Below, piece after piece: positions 36,316-44,913 of a stretch of DNA of 64,000 bases. The stretch lies in NCBI GenBank assembly GCA_946479855.1, contig CAMLHL010000001.1, forward strand, positions 40,874 to 104,873, given 5' to 3'. The stretch's first letter is position 1, and each line of letters starts with the position of its first letter. A program made the position numbers and the translations under genes. This DNA is from an uncultured Pseudomonadota bacterium. GTDB lineage: Bacteria; Pseudomonadota; Gammaproteobacteria; Burkholderiales; Rhodocyclaceae. Under the pieces are notes generated by a model. The model searched no databases. It was given only the letters and a program-made list of their open reading frames with translations, and was not told where the DNA came from.

Positions 36316-37077
36316 TCAGGCAACTTCCTTGCGGCGACGGGTAGCCACTAGCCCGAGAAGACCAAGTCCGGCCAGTGCCAAAGAGCCAGGCTCAGGTACT
36401 ACGGAGTCACCCTGAAGATCATTCGAACCAAACATACAATACGTATTTCTATCGTCGGAGAGGAAACACCCGTTGGGTGACAGTTGGAACGACGAAGTAA
36501 ACAGGAAGTCTGCGAATCCTCCAAGGGCATCGCCAATGGTGTTGGTGTCAAAGACGGTGGCTGCAAGACCGCCTGTTACGTCAAGTTGGCCTTTTCCGCT
36601 ACCGACAATACCTGCTCCTGCCGGGGTTGGGTCAGAAATAAGCGTTCCCGTATAAGTCCCATCTGTAAAAGTATGCCCCGCAAGCGATAGCCATAATGTG
36701 CCATCCGCTGCGCTGCTTGCCAGTAAAGAATTGTAATTCGGTGTGTTGTCTACGTAGACATTGACCGTACCGCCAGTCCATTCAAATTTGGGCCCGTTGG
36801 TTGCAAGTGTAAAACCAGTGAATGTGTATGTGATTTCACAACCAGGGCAAAACGCGTTCTGATTTGTTTCACCGTTTAACGTAGTGATTTTTGCATATCC
36901 GTTCAAAACGCCACCAACCGTGTTGGTAACGGATTCAATCATCGTGTCGTTGGTAGTGAAGTCAAAAAAACCATTCGGATCCCAGACAACCCCTCCAACG
37001 TTAATAAAGGCTGCTTGAGCTTGGCCTGCAAAAAGCGCTGCGCTTATTGTAAGTATTGGTATTGATAGTTTTTTCAT
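36316..37077 (-). CDS. PEP-CTERM sorting domain protein (exosortase substrate)
   Basis: 253 residues. Signal peptide MKKLSIPILTISAALFAGQAQA, a Gly/Thr/Asn-rich beta-type body, and the complete C-terminal tripartite sorting signal: VPEPGSLALAG, hydrophobic LGLLGLVA and a basic end TRRRKEVA. It should be exported by Sec and processed by exosortase A encoded at 19912-21438. Two cysteine pairs are seen (FCPGCE near residue 75; GCFLSDDRNTYC near 205), which could form disulfides. The start has a good ribosome-binding site (GGAG eight bases upstream). The body matches no enzyme I recognise. It is followed by a strong terminator. Confidence 0.95.
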   Translation of the reverse strand: MKKLSIPILTISAALFAGQAQAAFINVGGVVWDPNGFFDFTTNDTMIESVTNTVGGVLNGYAKITTLNGETNQNAFCPGCEITYTFTGFTLATNGPKFEWTGGTVNVYVDNTPNYNSLLASSAADGTLWLSLAGHTFTDGTYTGTLISDPTPAGAGIVGSGKGQLDVTGGLAATVFDTNTIGDALGGFADFLFTSSFQLSPNGCFLSDDRNTYCMFGSNDLQGDSVVPEPGSLALAGLGLLGLVATRRRKEVA

Positions 37078-37302
37078 GACGCATTCTCCAAAAAATTCGA
37101 GTTGCTTTAGCGAAATCCAAAAATTCCCTCAGTGTCAATAATGCAACCAAGGGCACTTTAGCTACGCTACACATAGAGCAAAAATGACGCCATGTTGTGT
37201 CTTGTGTACTCTAATTAATTGAAATTAATAGATAAAAAAGTTTTTTTGAAGCTCTCTTGGGATTGCTTGCGTGGGGGGTGTAAAAGAAATCGACACTGGA
37301 TT
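37078..37302 (-). promoter_or_regulatory. A+T-rich upstream region of the PEP-CTERM gene
   Basis: This 225-base gap separates the DUF1302-like gene from the PEP-CTERM gene. It holds a 7+7 inverted repeat with a two-base spacer at 37214-37229 (ATTAATT-GA-AATTAAT), a possible operator, and runs of A and T. A TTGACA hexamer is present on the - strand near 37132-37137 but without a good -10 partner. A promoter for the PEP-CTERM gene must lie here; its exact site is not resolved. Confidence 0.4.
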
Positions 37303-38655
37303 TCAGAAGCTGTAGCGGATTTCAGAGTAGGCTCGATCCATGGCATCGTAACGTCCGAACATGCCAGATTGTGGTCCGTGGAAAACGTCGGCTCCCAGCA
37401 CCCAGCGCCAATTGCGTTCAAAGTTCCAGCTTAAGCGCGGCCTGAAAAGCCAGTCGGATCGATTCAGGCTGGAAATCAGCAATGCCTGCGCTTCCCAATT
37501 GGTAAAGAATTTGTTGTTGAGAAGCAGACTGTATCCATTCTCGTGCTTGTCGGGAATGATGTTGCTATCGTGGTTGGTGAATTGTCGTTGGAATATTTGA
37601 ACGTTAAACCGCGTTTCGGCAGGCAGGGTAAAATCTAAGCCGGCAGCCCAGTCCAGCGTGTTTTGCCGAACGACACCGTCCGTATCGGTAAGATCCAGGG
37701 TGGTGAAGCTGCGGCCATGGGTATATACCCCCTCAGCTTTGAAAACGACGTCACCGAAATCCTTCGAAACAGTTGTGCCGTATTGCTGGATGCGGTTGTG
37801 GCGAGCCTGATATTCAATAGTGTTCGGATTGACGATGGTTCGGTAGAAGGTCGGACTGATGTCGGTGCTGCGGTAATAGAAACCAGAAATGTCCCAGCCA
37901 TTTTTGAGCGTTGACAGGCGTAGACCGTAGTTCATGTTGTCTGCGTCCCGTTCAGGTCTTTTTTCTCCGAGGTAGCTAACATTGGCAAAGCCGAAGCTGG
38001 GTTGGTAAGGATAGAACTCCGCACCCGGCTTGCCGATGTTGTCGTAGCTGGCTACGGGAATCCAAAGTAGTTCAGCATGGAAGTTGTCAGCAAAATATTC
38101 GGCGCGAGCTGCCCATTGCGGGGTGCGCATCTGGTCGAATTCAGGAAGGATGAACTCCCTGAGATCGCGGGCCGAGACCACATCGGCAAAGAAAAGGCCG
38201 ACCATTTCTCCCCAGACGACGTTTTGTCTGCCCAGGCGGAAGTCCCAGTCGCCGGCGCTGAAGTCGAGATAGTTTTCCCGGAGTTCGATGTTATGGCGTT
38301 GATTTTTTTCGACATCAGCGGGGTAGAAGTCGTTGATGCCGTACACAAAATCGTAGTCGAAGCGAGCCCCCAATTTCCATTTGAGCCCATCGCCCAGCTT
38401 TCCATTACTGCTCAGGTCAGCGCGGGTGCGGAGCTTGGACCAGTGCTCCGGAGATGCTGTTGTGCGTGCTGCCTCAAATTGGACAAATCCCTTGATGCCG
38501 GAACCGCTGCTCGAGGTGTCTGAAGAGGCCTTGGGGATGTCGTCGCCAAAGAGTGCGTCACGGCCCAGTAAATCCTCATCGGCGGCTTGGGCACCGAGAC
38601 AGAGGCAACAGGCGACAGCGATGGTCAGGTGACGGGGGGAATTCGATTCAATCAC
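37303..38655 (-). CDS. DUF1302-like outer-membrane protein
   Basis: 450 residues with a signal peptide (LTIAVACCLCLGAQA) and an outer-membrane barrel pattern ending in RYSF. The segment RLGRQNVVWGEMVGLFFADV near residue 145 is the hallmark of the DUF1302 family, whose genes often sit with LolA-like and transport genes for movement of hydrophobic compounds across the envelope. The start is GTG with AGGAA six bases upstream. It follows the ATPase gene by 21 bases, so both are cotranscribed. In this operon it probably is the outer-membrane end of the ABC/LolA-like system; this is inference from linkage. Confidence 0.85.
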   Translation of the reverse strand: MIESNSPRHLTIAVACCLCLGAQAADEDLLGRDALFGDDIPKASSDTSSSGSGIKGFVQFEAARTTASPEHWSKLRTRADLSSNGKLGDGLKWKLGARFDYDFVYGINDFYPADVEKNQRHNIELRENYLDFSAGDWDFRLGRQNVVWGEMVGLFFADVVSARDLREFILPEFDQMRTPQWAARAEYFADNFHAELLWIPVASYDNIGKPGAEFYPYQPSFGFANVSYLGEKRPERDADNMNYGLRLSTLKNGWDISGFYYRSTDISPTFYRTIVNPNTIEYQARHNRIQQYGTTVSKDFGDVVFKAEGVYTHGRSFTTLDLTDTDGVVRQNTLDWAAGLDFTLPAETRFNVQIFQRQFTNHDSNIIPDKHENGYSLLLNNKFFTNWEAQALLISSLNRSDWLFRPRLSWNFERNWRWVLGADVFHGPQSGMFGRYDAMDRAYSEIRYSF

Positions 38656-38676
38656 GGGGGATTCCTGATTTTGGGA

Positions 38677-39426
38677 TCATTCTTCGTCAGGCTCGGGCAG
38701 GGGGCGGATGCGAGCCAGATTCCAAGTCCGGTCGCCTTCGTTGCGGACACCGAAGGCGGTAATGTAGCCGTCTTCCATTTGAACCAGGCGGTCGGCGCGG
38801 TCGATCACTTTCTGATCGTGGGTGGAGAAGATAAAGGTGGTTTTTAGGTGGCGGTTGATCTGTTTCATCAAAGTCAGGATTTCGCGGCCAGTCGCCTTGT
38901 CCAGATTCGCAGTCGGCTCGTCTGCCAGTACGATGCTCGGCTTGATGGCCAGGGCGCGGGCGATGGCAACACGTTGCCGTTGTCCGCCACTTAGCTGATT
39001 GGGTCGATGGTCAGCGAACTTGCTCAGGCCGACGATGTCCAGGAAATATCCGACACGCGCCTTGCGCTCTTCGGCCGAGATATCCGGTCGGCGAAGGAGG
39101 GGGTATTCGACATTTTCGGCTGCCGAAAGAACGGGCAGCAGATTGAAGGTTTGGAAAATGAAACCGATCGAGCGTGCTCGTAAGTCTGCCAGTTCGTTGG
39201 CTGATTTTTCCGAGACGTCTTCTTCGTTGATGAAAATTTTGCCACGGGTCGGCTTGTCAATACAGCCAATCAGATTTAATAGCGTTGTTTTGCCACTGCC
39301 TGAGGGGCCGGAGATGGCGAGAAAGACCCCGGCATCGATGGACCATGTAATATCATGAAGAGCCTGGACGGTTTGCTCGCCCAGTTGGTAGTCCTTGGAT
39401 ACGTGCTCGATTCGGACAACGCTCAT
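38677..39426 (-). CDS. ABC transporter ATP-binding protein (LolD/MacB-like)
   Basis: 249 residues with all ABC ATPase motifs: Walker [10 protein letters not shown] (about 40-48), Q-loop [21 protein letters not shown], signature [15 protein letters not shown], Walker [14 protein letters not shown] and H-loop [10 protein letters not shown]. The LolD/MacB branch pairs with FtsX-like permeases, two of which are encoded at 31728-34183. It is cytoplasmic, at the inner-membrane face. Divergently transcribed from the LolA-like gene with about 50 bases between them, implying a shared promoter region. The distance of its permease genes is unusual (see findings). Confidence 0.92.
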   Translation of the reverse strand: MSVVRIEHVSKDYQLGEQTVQALHDITWSIDAGVFLAISGPSGSGKTTLLNLIGCIDKPTRGKIFINEEDVSEKSANELADLRARSIGFIFQTFNLLPVLSAAENVEYPLLRRPDISAEERKARVGYFLDIVGLSKFADHRPNQLSGGQRQRVAIARALAIKPSIVLADEPTANLDKATGREILTLMKQINRHLKTTFIFSTHDQKVIDRADRLVQMEDGYITAFGVRNEGDRTWNLARIRPLPEPDEE

Positions 39427-39477
39427 GGCAGGTTACTACCGATGATGGTTACACCGGAATAGTGCGGGAGAATGCTC

Positions 39478-40272
39478 ATGATAGGTAATAACAGTATACG
39501 GAATGGCAGATGGATTCTGGCTCTGGCGTCCGGCATGTTTTTCTTGCTCCAGTCACTGATCGCATCGGCGCAGGAACACAGTATTGCGCCGGCTGATGAT
39601 GCGCTCGCCCGCAGTATAGTGGAAAAGGCGGACAAGGTTCGCTTCCCCGCCGAAGGGTTTCAAGTTGACATTGTAATAAATTCTATCCGCCCGGACAAAG
39701 ACGCTGAGATGCGTAAATATCGCGTACTTTCCAAGGGTAACGAGAATACCGTAGTCATGATCACCGAGCCGGCTACGGAGCGGGGGCAGATCATTCTGAT
39801 GAAGGGACGTGACCTGTGGGTGTTCATGCCGGAGGTCTCCCAGCCGGTGCGCATATCGTTGGCCCAGCGCCTGACGGGGCAAGTGGCCAACGGGGATCTG
39901 GCGCGGGCCAATTTTGCAGGCGACTACAATCCGAAAATCATTGGTAACGAGAAAATTGGCAATGAAAGCTATTACGTGCTGGAGTTGCTTGCCGTGGACC
40001 GTAGCGTGACCTATCAACGTGTCGTTTACTGGGTGAACGAGAAATCGGGGTGGCCGCTGAAGGCGGAGTTCTATTCGCTATCCAATCGCCTGATGAAGAA
40101 ATGTAGTTACGAAAATTTCCAGACATTGGCAGGGCGAGTTCGTCCGACGCGGCTGGTGATGGAGGATGCGCTACGCAATGGCGAGAAATCAGTACTTGAC
40201 TACAGTGAGATGCGTCTGCGTGACCTTCCAGACAAGATTTTTACCAAGGAATACCTGAAGAAGCTGGATTAA
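39478..40272 (+). CDS. LolA-like outer membrane lipoprotein-sorting protein
   Basis: About 264 residues. Signal peptide WILALASGMFFLLQSLIASAQ, then a LolA/LppX-like half-barrel domain: GFQVDIVINSIRP, RKYRVLSKGNENTVVMITEP, ILMKGRDLWVFMPEVSQPVRI and YWVNEKSGWPLKAEFYS. Such proteins carry lipidated or hydrophobic molecules across the periplasm. ATG 39478 is preferred over 39472 because GGGAG lies seven bases upstream of it and only one base from the other. It is divergent from the ATPase gene and 48 bases before manC. Together with the ABC proteins and the DUF1302-like barrel it would form a complete envelope-crossing route. Confidence 0.87.
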   Translation: MIGNNSIRNGRWILALASGMFFLLQSLIASAQEHSIAPADDALARSIVEKADKVRFPAEGFQVDIVINSIRPDKDAEMRKYRVLSKGNENTVVMITEPATERGQIILMKGRDLWVFMPEVSQPVRISLAQRLTGQVANGDLARANFAGDYNPKIIGNEKIGNESYYVLELLAVDRSVTYQRVVYWVNEKSGWPLKAEFYSLSNRLMKKCSYENFQTLAGRVRPTRLVMEDALRNGEKSVLDYSEMRLRDLPDKIFTKEYLKKLD

Positions 40273-40320
40273 GCTGCGCTCCGGTATTCTTTCGAACTTG
40301 TTGAAGATTGTGATTCAAAA

Positions 40321-41760
40321 ATGACTCAAGTAATACCCGTCGTGCTCTCCGGTGGTTCTGGCACCCGTTTGTGGCCCTTGTCCCGAGAAAAGTATCCCAA
40401 GCAGTTGTTGCCGTTGGTCGGCGATAATTCGATGCTGCAGGAGACCGTGGCCCGTCTGGACGGTATCGAAGGATTGGCCGAACCGTTGCTGGTCTGCAAT
40501 GAGGAACACCGTTTTGTCGTCGCCGAACAACTCCGCCTGCTGGGCAAGCGCGGGCAGATATTGCTCGAACCTTGCGGGCGCAATACGGCGCCCGCCTTGA
40601 CGCTGGCGGCGTTATGGGCGCGGCGAAGTGGTGATGACCCGGTGTTGGTGGTGATGCCGGCTGATCATGTGATCCTGGAGGGCGATATTTTTCGTCAGGC
40701 AGTTGCTGCTGCGGTGAAGCTTGCCGAACGTGGTTTTGCCGTGACTTTCGGCATTACGCCGGATTGCCCGGAAACCGGCTACGGTTACATCCAGTGTGGC
40801 GACAGTATCGCCAGTGATGCCGAGGCTTTCGGCCTCCGGCGTTTTGTCGAGAAGCCGGATCGCCAGACCGCCCAGTCCTATCTCGATGCTGGCGACTACC
40901 TGTGGAACAGTGGCATTTTCGTGATGCGCGCCTCGACTTGGTTGTCAGCGCTGGAACTTTGTCGGCCGGATATTCTGGCTGCCAGCACCAACGCGCTGAA
41001 TGGCGTTAGTCAGGATGGCGATTTTGTCCGGGTTGATCAAGCAACATTTGAGCAATGCCCTTCCGATTCAATCGATTATGCGGTTATGGAGCGTCTTTCA
41101 GGCGAGCAGGAGAATCTGCCGAAATGTGCAGTGATTCCGCTCTCGGCCGGATGGTCCGATGTCGGCGCCTGGGACGCGTTATGGAAAGTGCTGCCCAAGT
41201 GCGAGGCCGGAAACTCGGTGCGTGGTGACGTCATGCTCGAGGCTTGCCGAAATACTCTGGTGGTTTCAGAAAGTCGCCTGGTGACATGCATCGGATTGAA
41301 TAATCTGGTCGTCGTTGAAACCAACGATGCGGTACTGGTCGCGCATCATGACGCTACTCAGGACGTCAAGAAAATTGTCGACCGCCTGAAGGCCGACAAG
41401 CGTTCGGTAGCGTATTCGCACCGGAAGATTCATCGGCCCTGGGGCTGGTACGACGGCGTCGATGCCGGGCAGCGTTTCCAGGTCAAGCGGATTTGCGTCA
41501 AGCCGGGGGCTTCGTTGTCGCTGCAGATGCATCACCATCGGGCCGAACACTGGGTCGTGGTGACCGGAACGGCCAAGGTGACCAAGGGTGATGAGGTATT
41601 TCTGGTTTCAGAAAACCAGTCCACCTATATTCCGCTGGGAGTCAAGCACCGTTTGGAAAATCCCGGCATGGTGCCGCTTGAAATGATCGAGGTGCAGTCA
41701 GGTAGTTATCTCGGCGAGGATGACATCGTTCGCTTCGAAGACACCTACGGGCGTCGTTGA
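40321..41760 (+). CDS. manC: Mannose-1-phosphate guanylyltransferase/mannose-6-phosphate isomerase
   Basis: 479 residues, bifunctional type II enzyme. N-terminal nucleotidyltransferase (about 1-290) with VVLSGGSGTRLWPLSRE and FVEKPD; C-terminal cupin isomerase (about 350-470) with RPWGWYDGVD and SLQMHHHRAEHWVVVTG, the histidines being metal ligands. It makes GDP-mannose from mannose-1-phosphate and interconverts mannose-6-phosphate and fructose-6-phosphate. Its position at the end of the EPS region suggests that the polymer contains mannose or a derivative. It ends exactly against the convergent Mth938-like gene, the two stops forming TGATCA. Confidence 0.95.
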   Translation: MTQVIPVVLSGGSGTRLWPLSREKYPKQLLPLVGDNSMLQETVARLDGIEGLAEPLLVCNEEHRFVVAEQLRLLGKRGQILLEPCGRNTAPALTLAALWARRSGDDPVLVVMPADHVILEGDIFRQAVAAAVKLAERGFAVTFGITPDCPETGYGYIQCGDSIASDAEAFGLRRFVEKPDRQTAQSYLDAGDYLWNSGIFVMRASTWLSALELCRPDILAASTNALNGVSQDGDFVRVDQATFEQCPSDSIDYAVMERLSGEQENLPKCAVIPLSAGWSDVGAWDALWKVLPKCEAGNSVRGDVMLEACRNTLVVSESRLVTCIGLNNLVVVETNDAVLVAHHDATQDVKKIVDRLKADKRSVAYSHRKIHRPWGWYDGVDAGQRFQVKRICVKPGASLSLQMHHHRAEHWVVVTGTAKVTKGDEVFLVSENQSTYIPLGVKHRLENPGMVPLEMIEVQSGSYLGEDDIVRFEDTYGRR

Positions 41761-42132
41761 TCAGTCGAAGAGCAGGGCCGCGGCAACCTTGCGGCCTTCG
41801 GCGGCGAGGATGTTGTAGGTGCGGCAGGCGGCTTGCAGGTCCATGATTTCCAGGCCGATGCCGGCTGGGGCGAAAGGACGGAGCAGGGGGGCGGGCGGGA
41901 AGCGCAGACGGTTGCCGGTACCGAGCAGGACGATTTCAGTACCAAGGCCGAGCAACACCGCCATGTCGGTTTCACTCAGGGTGTCGAGGCTCGCTGCCGT
42001 CCATTCGTGAATAATCGATTCAGGTAGCAGGATCAGGTTTTTTGTATATTTTTCATGGTTGACCGCAGCATAGTCCTCGCCGTAAGCGGTGAACAGGTTG
42101 AGTCCGGCGGTATTGGGTACGTGAAGTTTCAC
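41761..42132 (-). CDS. Mth938-like domain protein (DUF498)
   Basis: 123 residues, small cytoplasmic protein. The regions LILLPESIIHEW, TEIVLLGTGNRLRFPP and GIGLEIMDLQAACRTYNILAAEGRKVAAALL follow the Mth938/NDUFAF3 fold, an alpha/beta protein of unclear biochemical role linked in mitochondria to complex I assembly. It is divergent from alaA, with about 110 bases between the starts, and converges with manC without any spacer. Function in this bacterium is unknown. Confidence 0.88.
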   Translation of the reverse strand: MKLHVPNTAGLNLFTAYGEDYAAVNHEKYTKNLILLPESIIHEWTAASLDTLSETDMAVLLGLGTEIVLLGTGNRLRFPPAPLLRPFAPAGIGLEIMDLQAACRTYNILAAEGRKVAAALLFD

Positions 42133-42241
42133 TGCGTGATCAATCCGAAAAGCCCGCCAAAATTGCGGTGCACCATACGATTAAAGTAGGATTATACCTT
42201 TGGCCTTCATTGGCCATAAGCCGCCAAGCCGGAAGATTCCC

Positions 42242-43486
42242 ATGAAACATGTCAAGAAGTCCGCCAAACTCGCCAACGTCTGCTACGACATTCGCGGCCC
42301 CGTGCTGCAAAAGGCCAAGCAGATGGAGGAAGAGGGGCACAAGATCATCAAGCTGAACATCGGCAACCTGGCCGCGTTCGGCTTCGATTCGCCGGAGGAA
42401 ATCCAGCAGGACATCATCCGCAACCTGCCCAATGCGGCCGGTTATACGGATTCCAAGGGTATCTTCGCGGCGCGCAAGGCGATCATGCACTACACCCAGC
42501 AAAAGGGTATCAAGGGCGTGACGCTGGAAGACATCTACGTCGGCAATGGCGTTTCCGAACTGATCGTCATGGCGATGAACGCCTTGCTCGATGCCGGTGA
42601 CGAAGTCCTGGTGCCGGCGCCGGATTACCCGCTGTGGACGGCGGCGATCAGTCTGTCGGGAGGGACCCCGAAGCATTACCTGTGCGACGAGAGCAAGGGC
42701 TGGTTGCCGGATCTGGACGACATCCGCAGCAAGATCAACGCCCATACCCGGGCAATAGTGTTGATCAATCCGAACAATCCAACCGGAGCGCTGTATCCGG
42801 ACGATTTGCTGTGCGAAATCATCGATATTGCCCGCCAGCATCACCTGATCGTTTATGCCGACGAGGTGTACGACAAAGTTTTGTACGATGGCGTCAAGCA
42901 CACCTCGGTCGCCTCGCTGTCTGATGACGTACTGACCATCACCTTCAACGGCCTGTCCAAGAACTACCGCTCCTGCGGCTATCGTGCAGGCTGGATGGTG
43001 GTTTCCGGCGATAAGCGTCATGCCAAGGATTACATCGAAGGACTAGACATGCTGGCCTCGATGCGCCTGTGCGCCAACGCGCCAGGCCAGCATGGCATCC
43101 AGACAGCTCTGGGTGGCTATCAGAGTATCGACGACCTGGTGGGTGAAGGCGGCCGCATGCGGCGCCAGCGCGATATCGCCCATGAGCTGATTACGGCGAT
43201 TCCCGGCGTCACTTGTGTCAAACCGAAGGCGACGCTGTACATGTTTCCGAGGCTTGATCCAAAAATTTACCCGATCAAGAACGACCAGCAGTTCATCAGC
43301 GAACTGTTGCAGGAAGAAAAAGTGCTGCTCGTTCAGGGAACAGGCTTCAACTGGCCGCACCCGGATCATTTCCGGCTGGTTTTCCTGCCGCACGAAGATG
43401 ACTTGAAGGAAGCCATCGGCCGCATTGCTCGCTTCCTCGAAAACTATCGCAAACGTCACAACACCAACCAACTAATCAAAGACTGA
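42242..43486 (+). CDS. alaA: Glutamate-pyruvate aminotransferase AlaA-like
   Basis: About 414 residues, fold-type I PLP aminotransferase. LINPNNPTGALY binds the cofactor phosphate region, VYADEVYDKVLYDG supplies the Asp and Tyr, and FNGLSKNYRSCGYRAGW contains the Schiff-base lysine. High similarity of motifs to E. coli AlaA (for example DIRGPVLQKAKQMEEEGHKI) supports the name. ATG 42242 has GGAAGA about eight bases upstream; the frame is open to 42200 without support. Two bases separate it from hom, so both are cotranscribed, as in other betaproteobacteria. Confidence 0.93.
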   Translation: MKHVKKSAKLANVCYDIRGPVLQKAKQMEEEGHKIIKLNIGNLAAFGFDSPEEIQQDIIRNLPNAAGYTDSKGIFAARKAIMHYTQQKGIKGVTLEDIYVGNGVSELIVMAMNALLDAGDEVLVPAPDYPLWTAAISLSGGTPKHYLCDESKGWLPDLDDIRSKINAHTRAIVLINPNNPTGALYPDDLLCEIIDIARQHHLIVYADEVYDKVLYDGVKHTSVASLSDDVLTITFNGLSKNYRSCGYRAGWMVVSGDKRHAKDYIEGLDMLASMRLCANAPGQHGIQTALGGYQSIDDLVGEGGRMRRQRDIAHELITAIPGVTCVKPKATLYMFPRLDPKIYPIKNDQQFISELLQEEKVLLVQGTGFNWPHPDHFRLVFLPHEDDLKEAIGRIARFLENYRKRHNTNQLIKD

Positions 43487-43488
43487 AC

Positions 43489-44799
43489 ATGAAACCCATC
43501 AATGTTGGCCTTATCGGCATCGGCACCGTCGGCGGTGGCACCTGGACCGTTCTCAAGCGCAACGAGGAAGAAATTACCCGTCGTGCCGGCCGCCCGATTC
43601 GCATCACGGCCGTGGCCGACAAGAATGTGGAACTGGCCAAACAGATTACCGGTGGCGCCGCTCGCGTTACTGATGATGCCTTCTCGCTAGTCAATGACCC
43701 GGAAATCGACATCATCGTCGAACTGATCGGTGGCTACGGCGTAGCCAAGGAAGTGGTCATGCAATCCATCGCCAACGGCAAGCATGTCGTCACTGCCAAC
43801 AAGGCGCTGCTCGCCGTGCATGGCACCGAAATCTTCACCGCTGCCCAGCAGAAGGGGGTCATGGTCGCCTTCGAAGCCGCTGTGGCTGGCGGTATCCCCA
43901 TCATCAAGGCGCTGCGCGAAGGCCTGACCGCCAACCGCATCGAATGGGCGGCCGGCATCATCAACGGCACAACCAACTTCATCCTCTCCGAAATGCGCGA
44001 CAAGGGCCTGTCGTTTGACGACGTGCTCAAGGAAGCCCAGCGTCTCGGCTACGCCGAAGCCGATCCCACCTTCGATATCGAAGGCGTCGATGCCGCGCAC
44101 AAGGCGACGCTGATTTCGGCGATCGCCTTTGGCATCCCGGTGCAGTTCGACAAGGCTTATGTCGAGGGCATCACCAAGCTTGAAGCCTCCGACATCAAGT
44201 ATGCCGAACAACTCGGCTACCGGATCAAGCTGCTGGGCATTGCCAAGCGCCGTGAAAACGGGGTTGAACTGCGCGTACACCCGACACTGATTCCGGCCAA
44301 GCGCCTGATCGCCAATGTCGAGGGGGCGATGAACGCCGTACTGGTCAAGGGTGATGCCGTCGGCGCGACGATGTACTACGGCAAGGGTGCCGGCGCCGAG
44401 CCGACTGCTTCGGCAGTGATCGCCGACCTGGTCGACGTCACCCGCCTGGCTACCGCCGATGCTGCCCACCGCGTGCCGCACCTGGCCTTCCAGCCGGATG
44501 CCATGTCCAACCTGCCGATTCTGCCGATGAGCGAGATCGAAACCGGCTACTATCTGCGTTTGCGCGTCGAAGACAAGCCGGGCGTGCTCGCCGACGTTAC
44601 CCGCATCTTGGCCGACCAGGGCATTTCGATTGATGCCATGCTGCAGCGTGAGCCGGAAGAGGGCGAAGGCGAAACCGATATCATCATCCTCACCCATGTC
44701 TGCAAGGAAAGCGCTGCCGATGCTGCGATCGCCAGGATCGAAGGCTTGGCTGCTCAGAAGGGCAAGGTCAAGCGGATTCGTCTGGAAGAGCTGCAGTAA
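43489..44799 (+). CDS. hom: Homoserine dehydrogenase
   Basis: 436 residues. N-terminal NAD(P)-binding motif GLIGIGTVGGGTW, catalytic domain with AGIINGTTNFILSEM and YAEADPTFDIEGVDAAHK, and a C-terminal ACT domain (about 350-436, YYLRLRVEDKPGVLADV) for feedback control by threonine. It reduces aspartate semialdehyde to homoserine. It follows alaA with a two-base gap and ends before a strong terminator. thrC lies 2.7 kb further on the same strand, separated by three unrelated genes. Confidence 0.96.
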   Translation: MKPINVGLIGIGTVGGGTWTVLKRNEEEITRRAGRPIRITAVADKNVELAKQITGGAARVTDDAFSLVNDPEIDIIVELIGGYGVAKEVVMQSIANGKHVVTANKALLAVHGTEIFTAAQQKGVMVAFEAAVAGGIPIIKALREGLTANRIEWAAGIINGTTNFILSEMRDKGLSFDDVLKEAQRLGYAEADPTFDIEGVDAAHKATLISAIAFGIPVQFDKAYVEGITKLEASDIKYAEQLGYRIKLLGIAKRRENGVELRVHPTLIPAKRLIANVEGAMNAVLVKGDAVGATMYYGKGAGAEPTASAVIADLVDVTRLATADAAHRVPHLAFQPDAMSNLPILPMSEIETGYYLRLRVEDKPGVLADVTRILADQGISIDAMLQREPEEGEGETDIIILTHVCKESAADAAIARIEGLAAQKGKVKRIRLEELQ

Positions 44800-44822
44800 G
44801 CGGCATACTTTCAGCAGTAATA

Positions 44823-44852
44823 AAAAACGGGAGCCGCGAGCTCCCGTTTTTT
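44823..44852 (+). terminator. Intrinsic terminator after hom
   Basis: Stem ACGGGAGC / GCTCCCGT with a five-base loop, preceded by a run of A and followed by TTTTTT, 24 bases after the hom stop. It is symmetrical enough to work on both strands. It ends the alaA-hom transcript. Confidence 0.92.
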
Positions 44853-44913
44853 GTGTTGATTGTCGCGCATAATCGGTGCCCTGAAGTTCATTAAACGCCA
44901 GCATTCCAGGACC

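Noticed and set aside
37138..37165. Sigma-54-like site (TTGCA with upstream GTGCCC) before the PEP-CTERM gene
   Set aside because: The TTGCA half fits, but the upstream half has only one G of the required GG at the right distance and poor agreement with TGGCAC. XrtA systems do use sigma-54, but this match is too weak.
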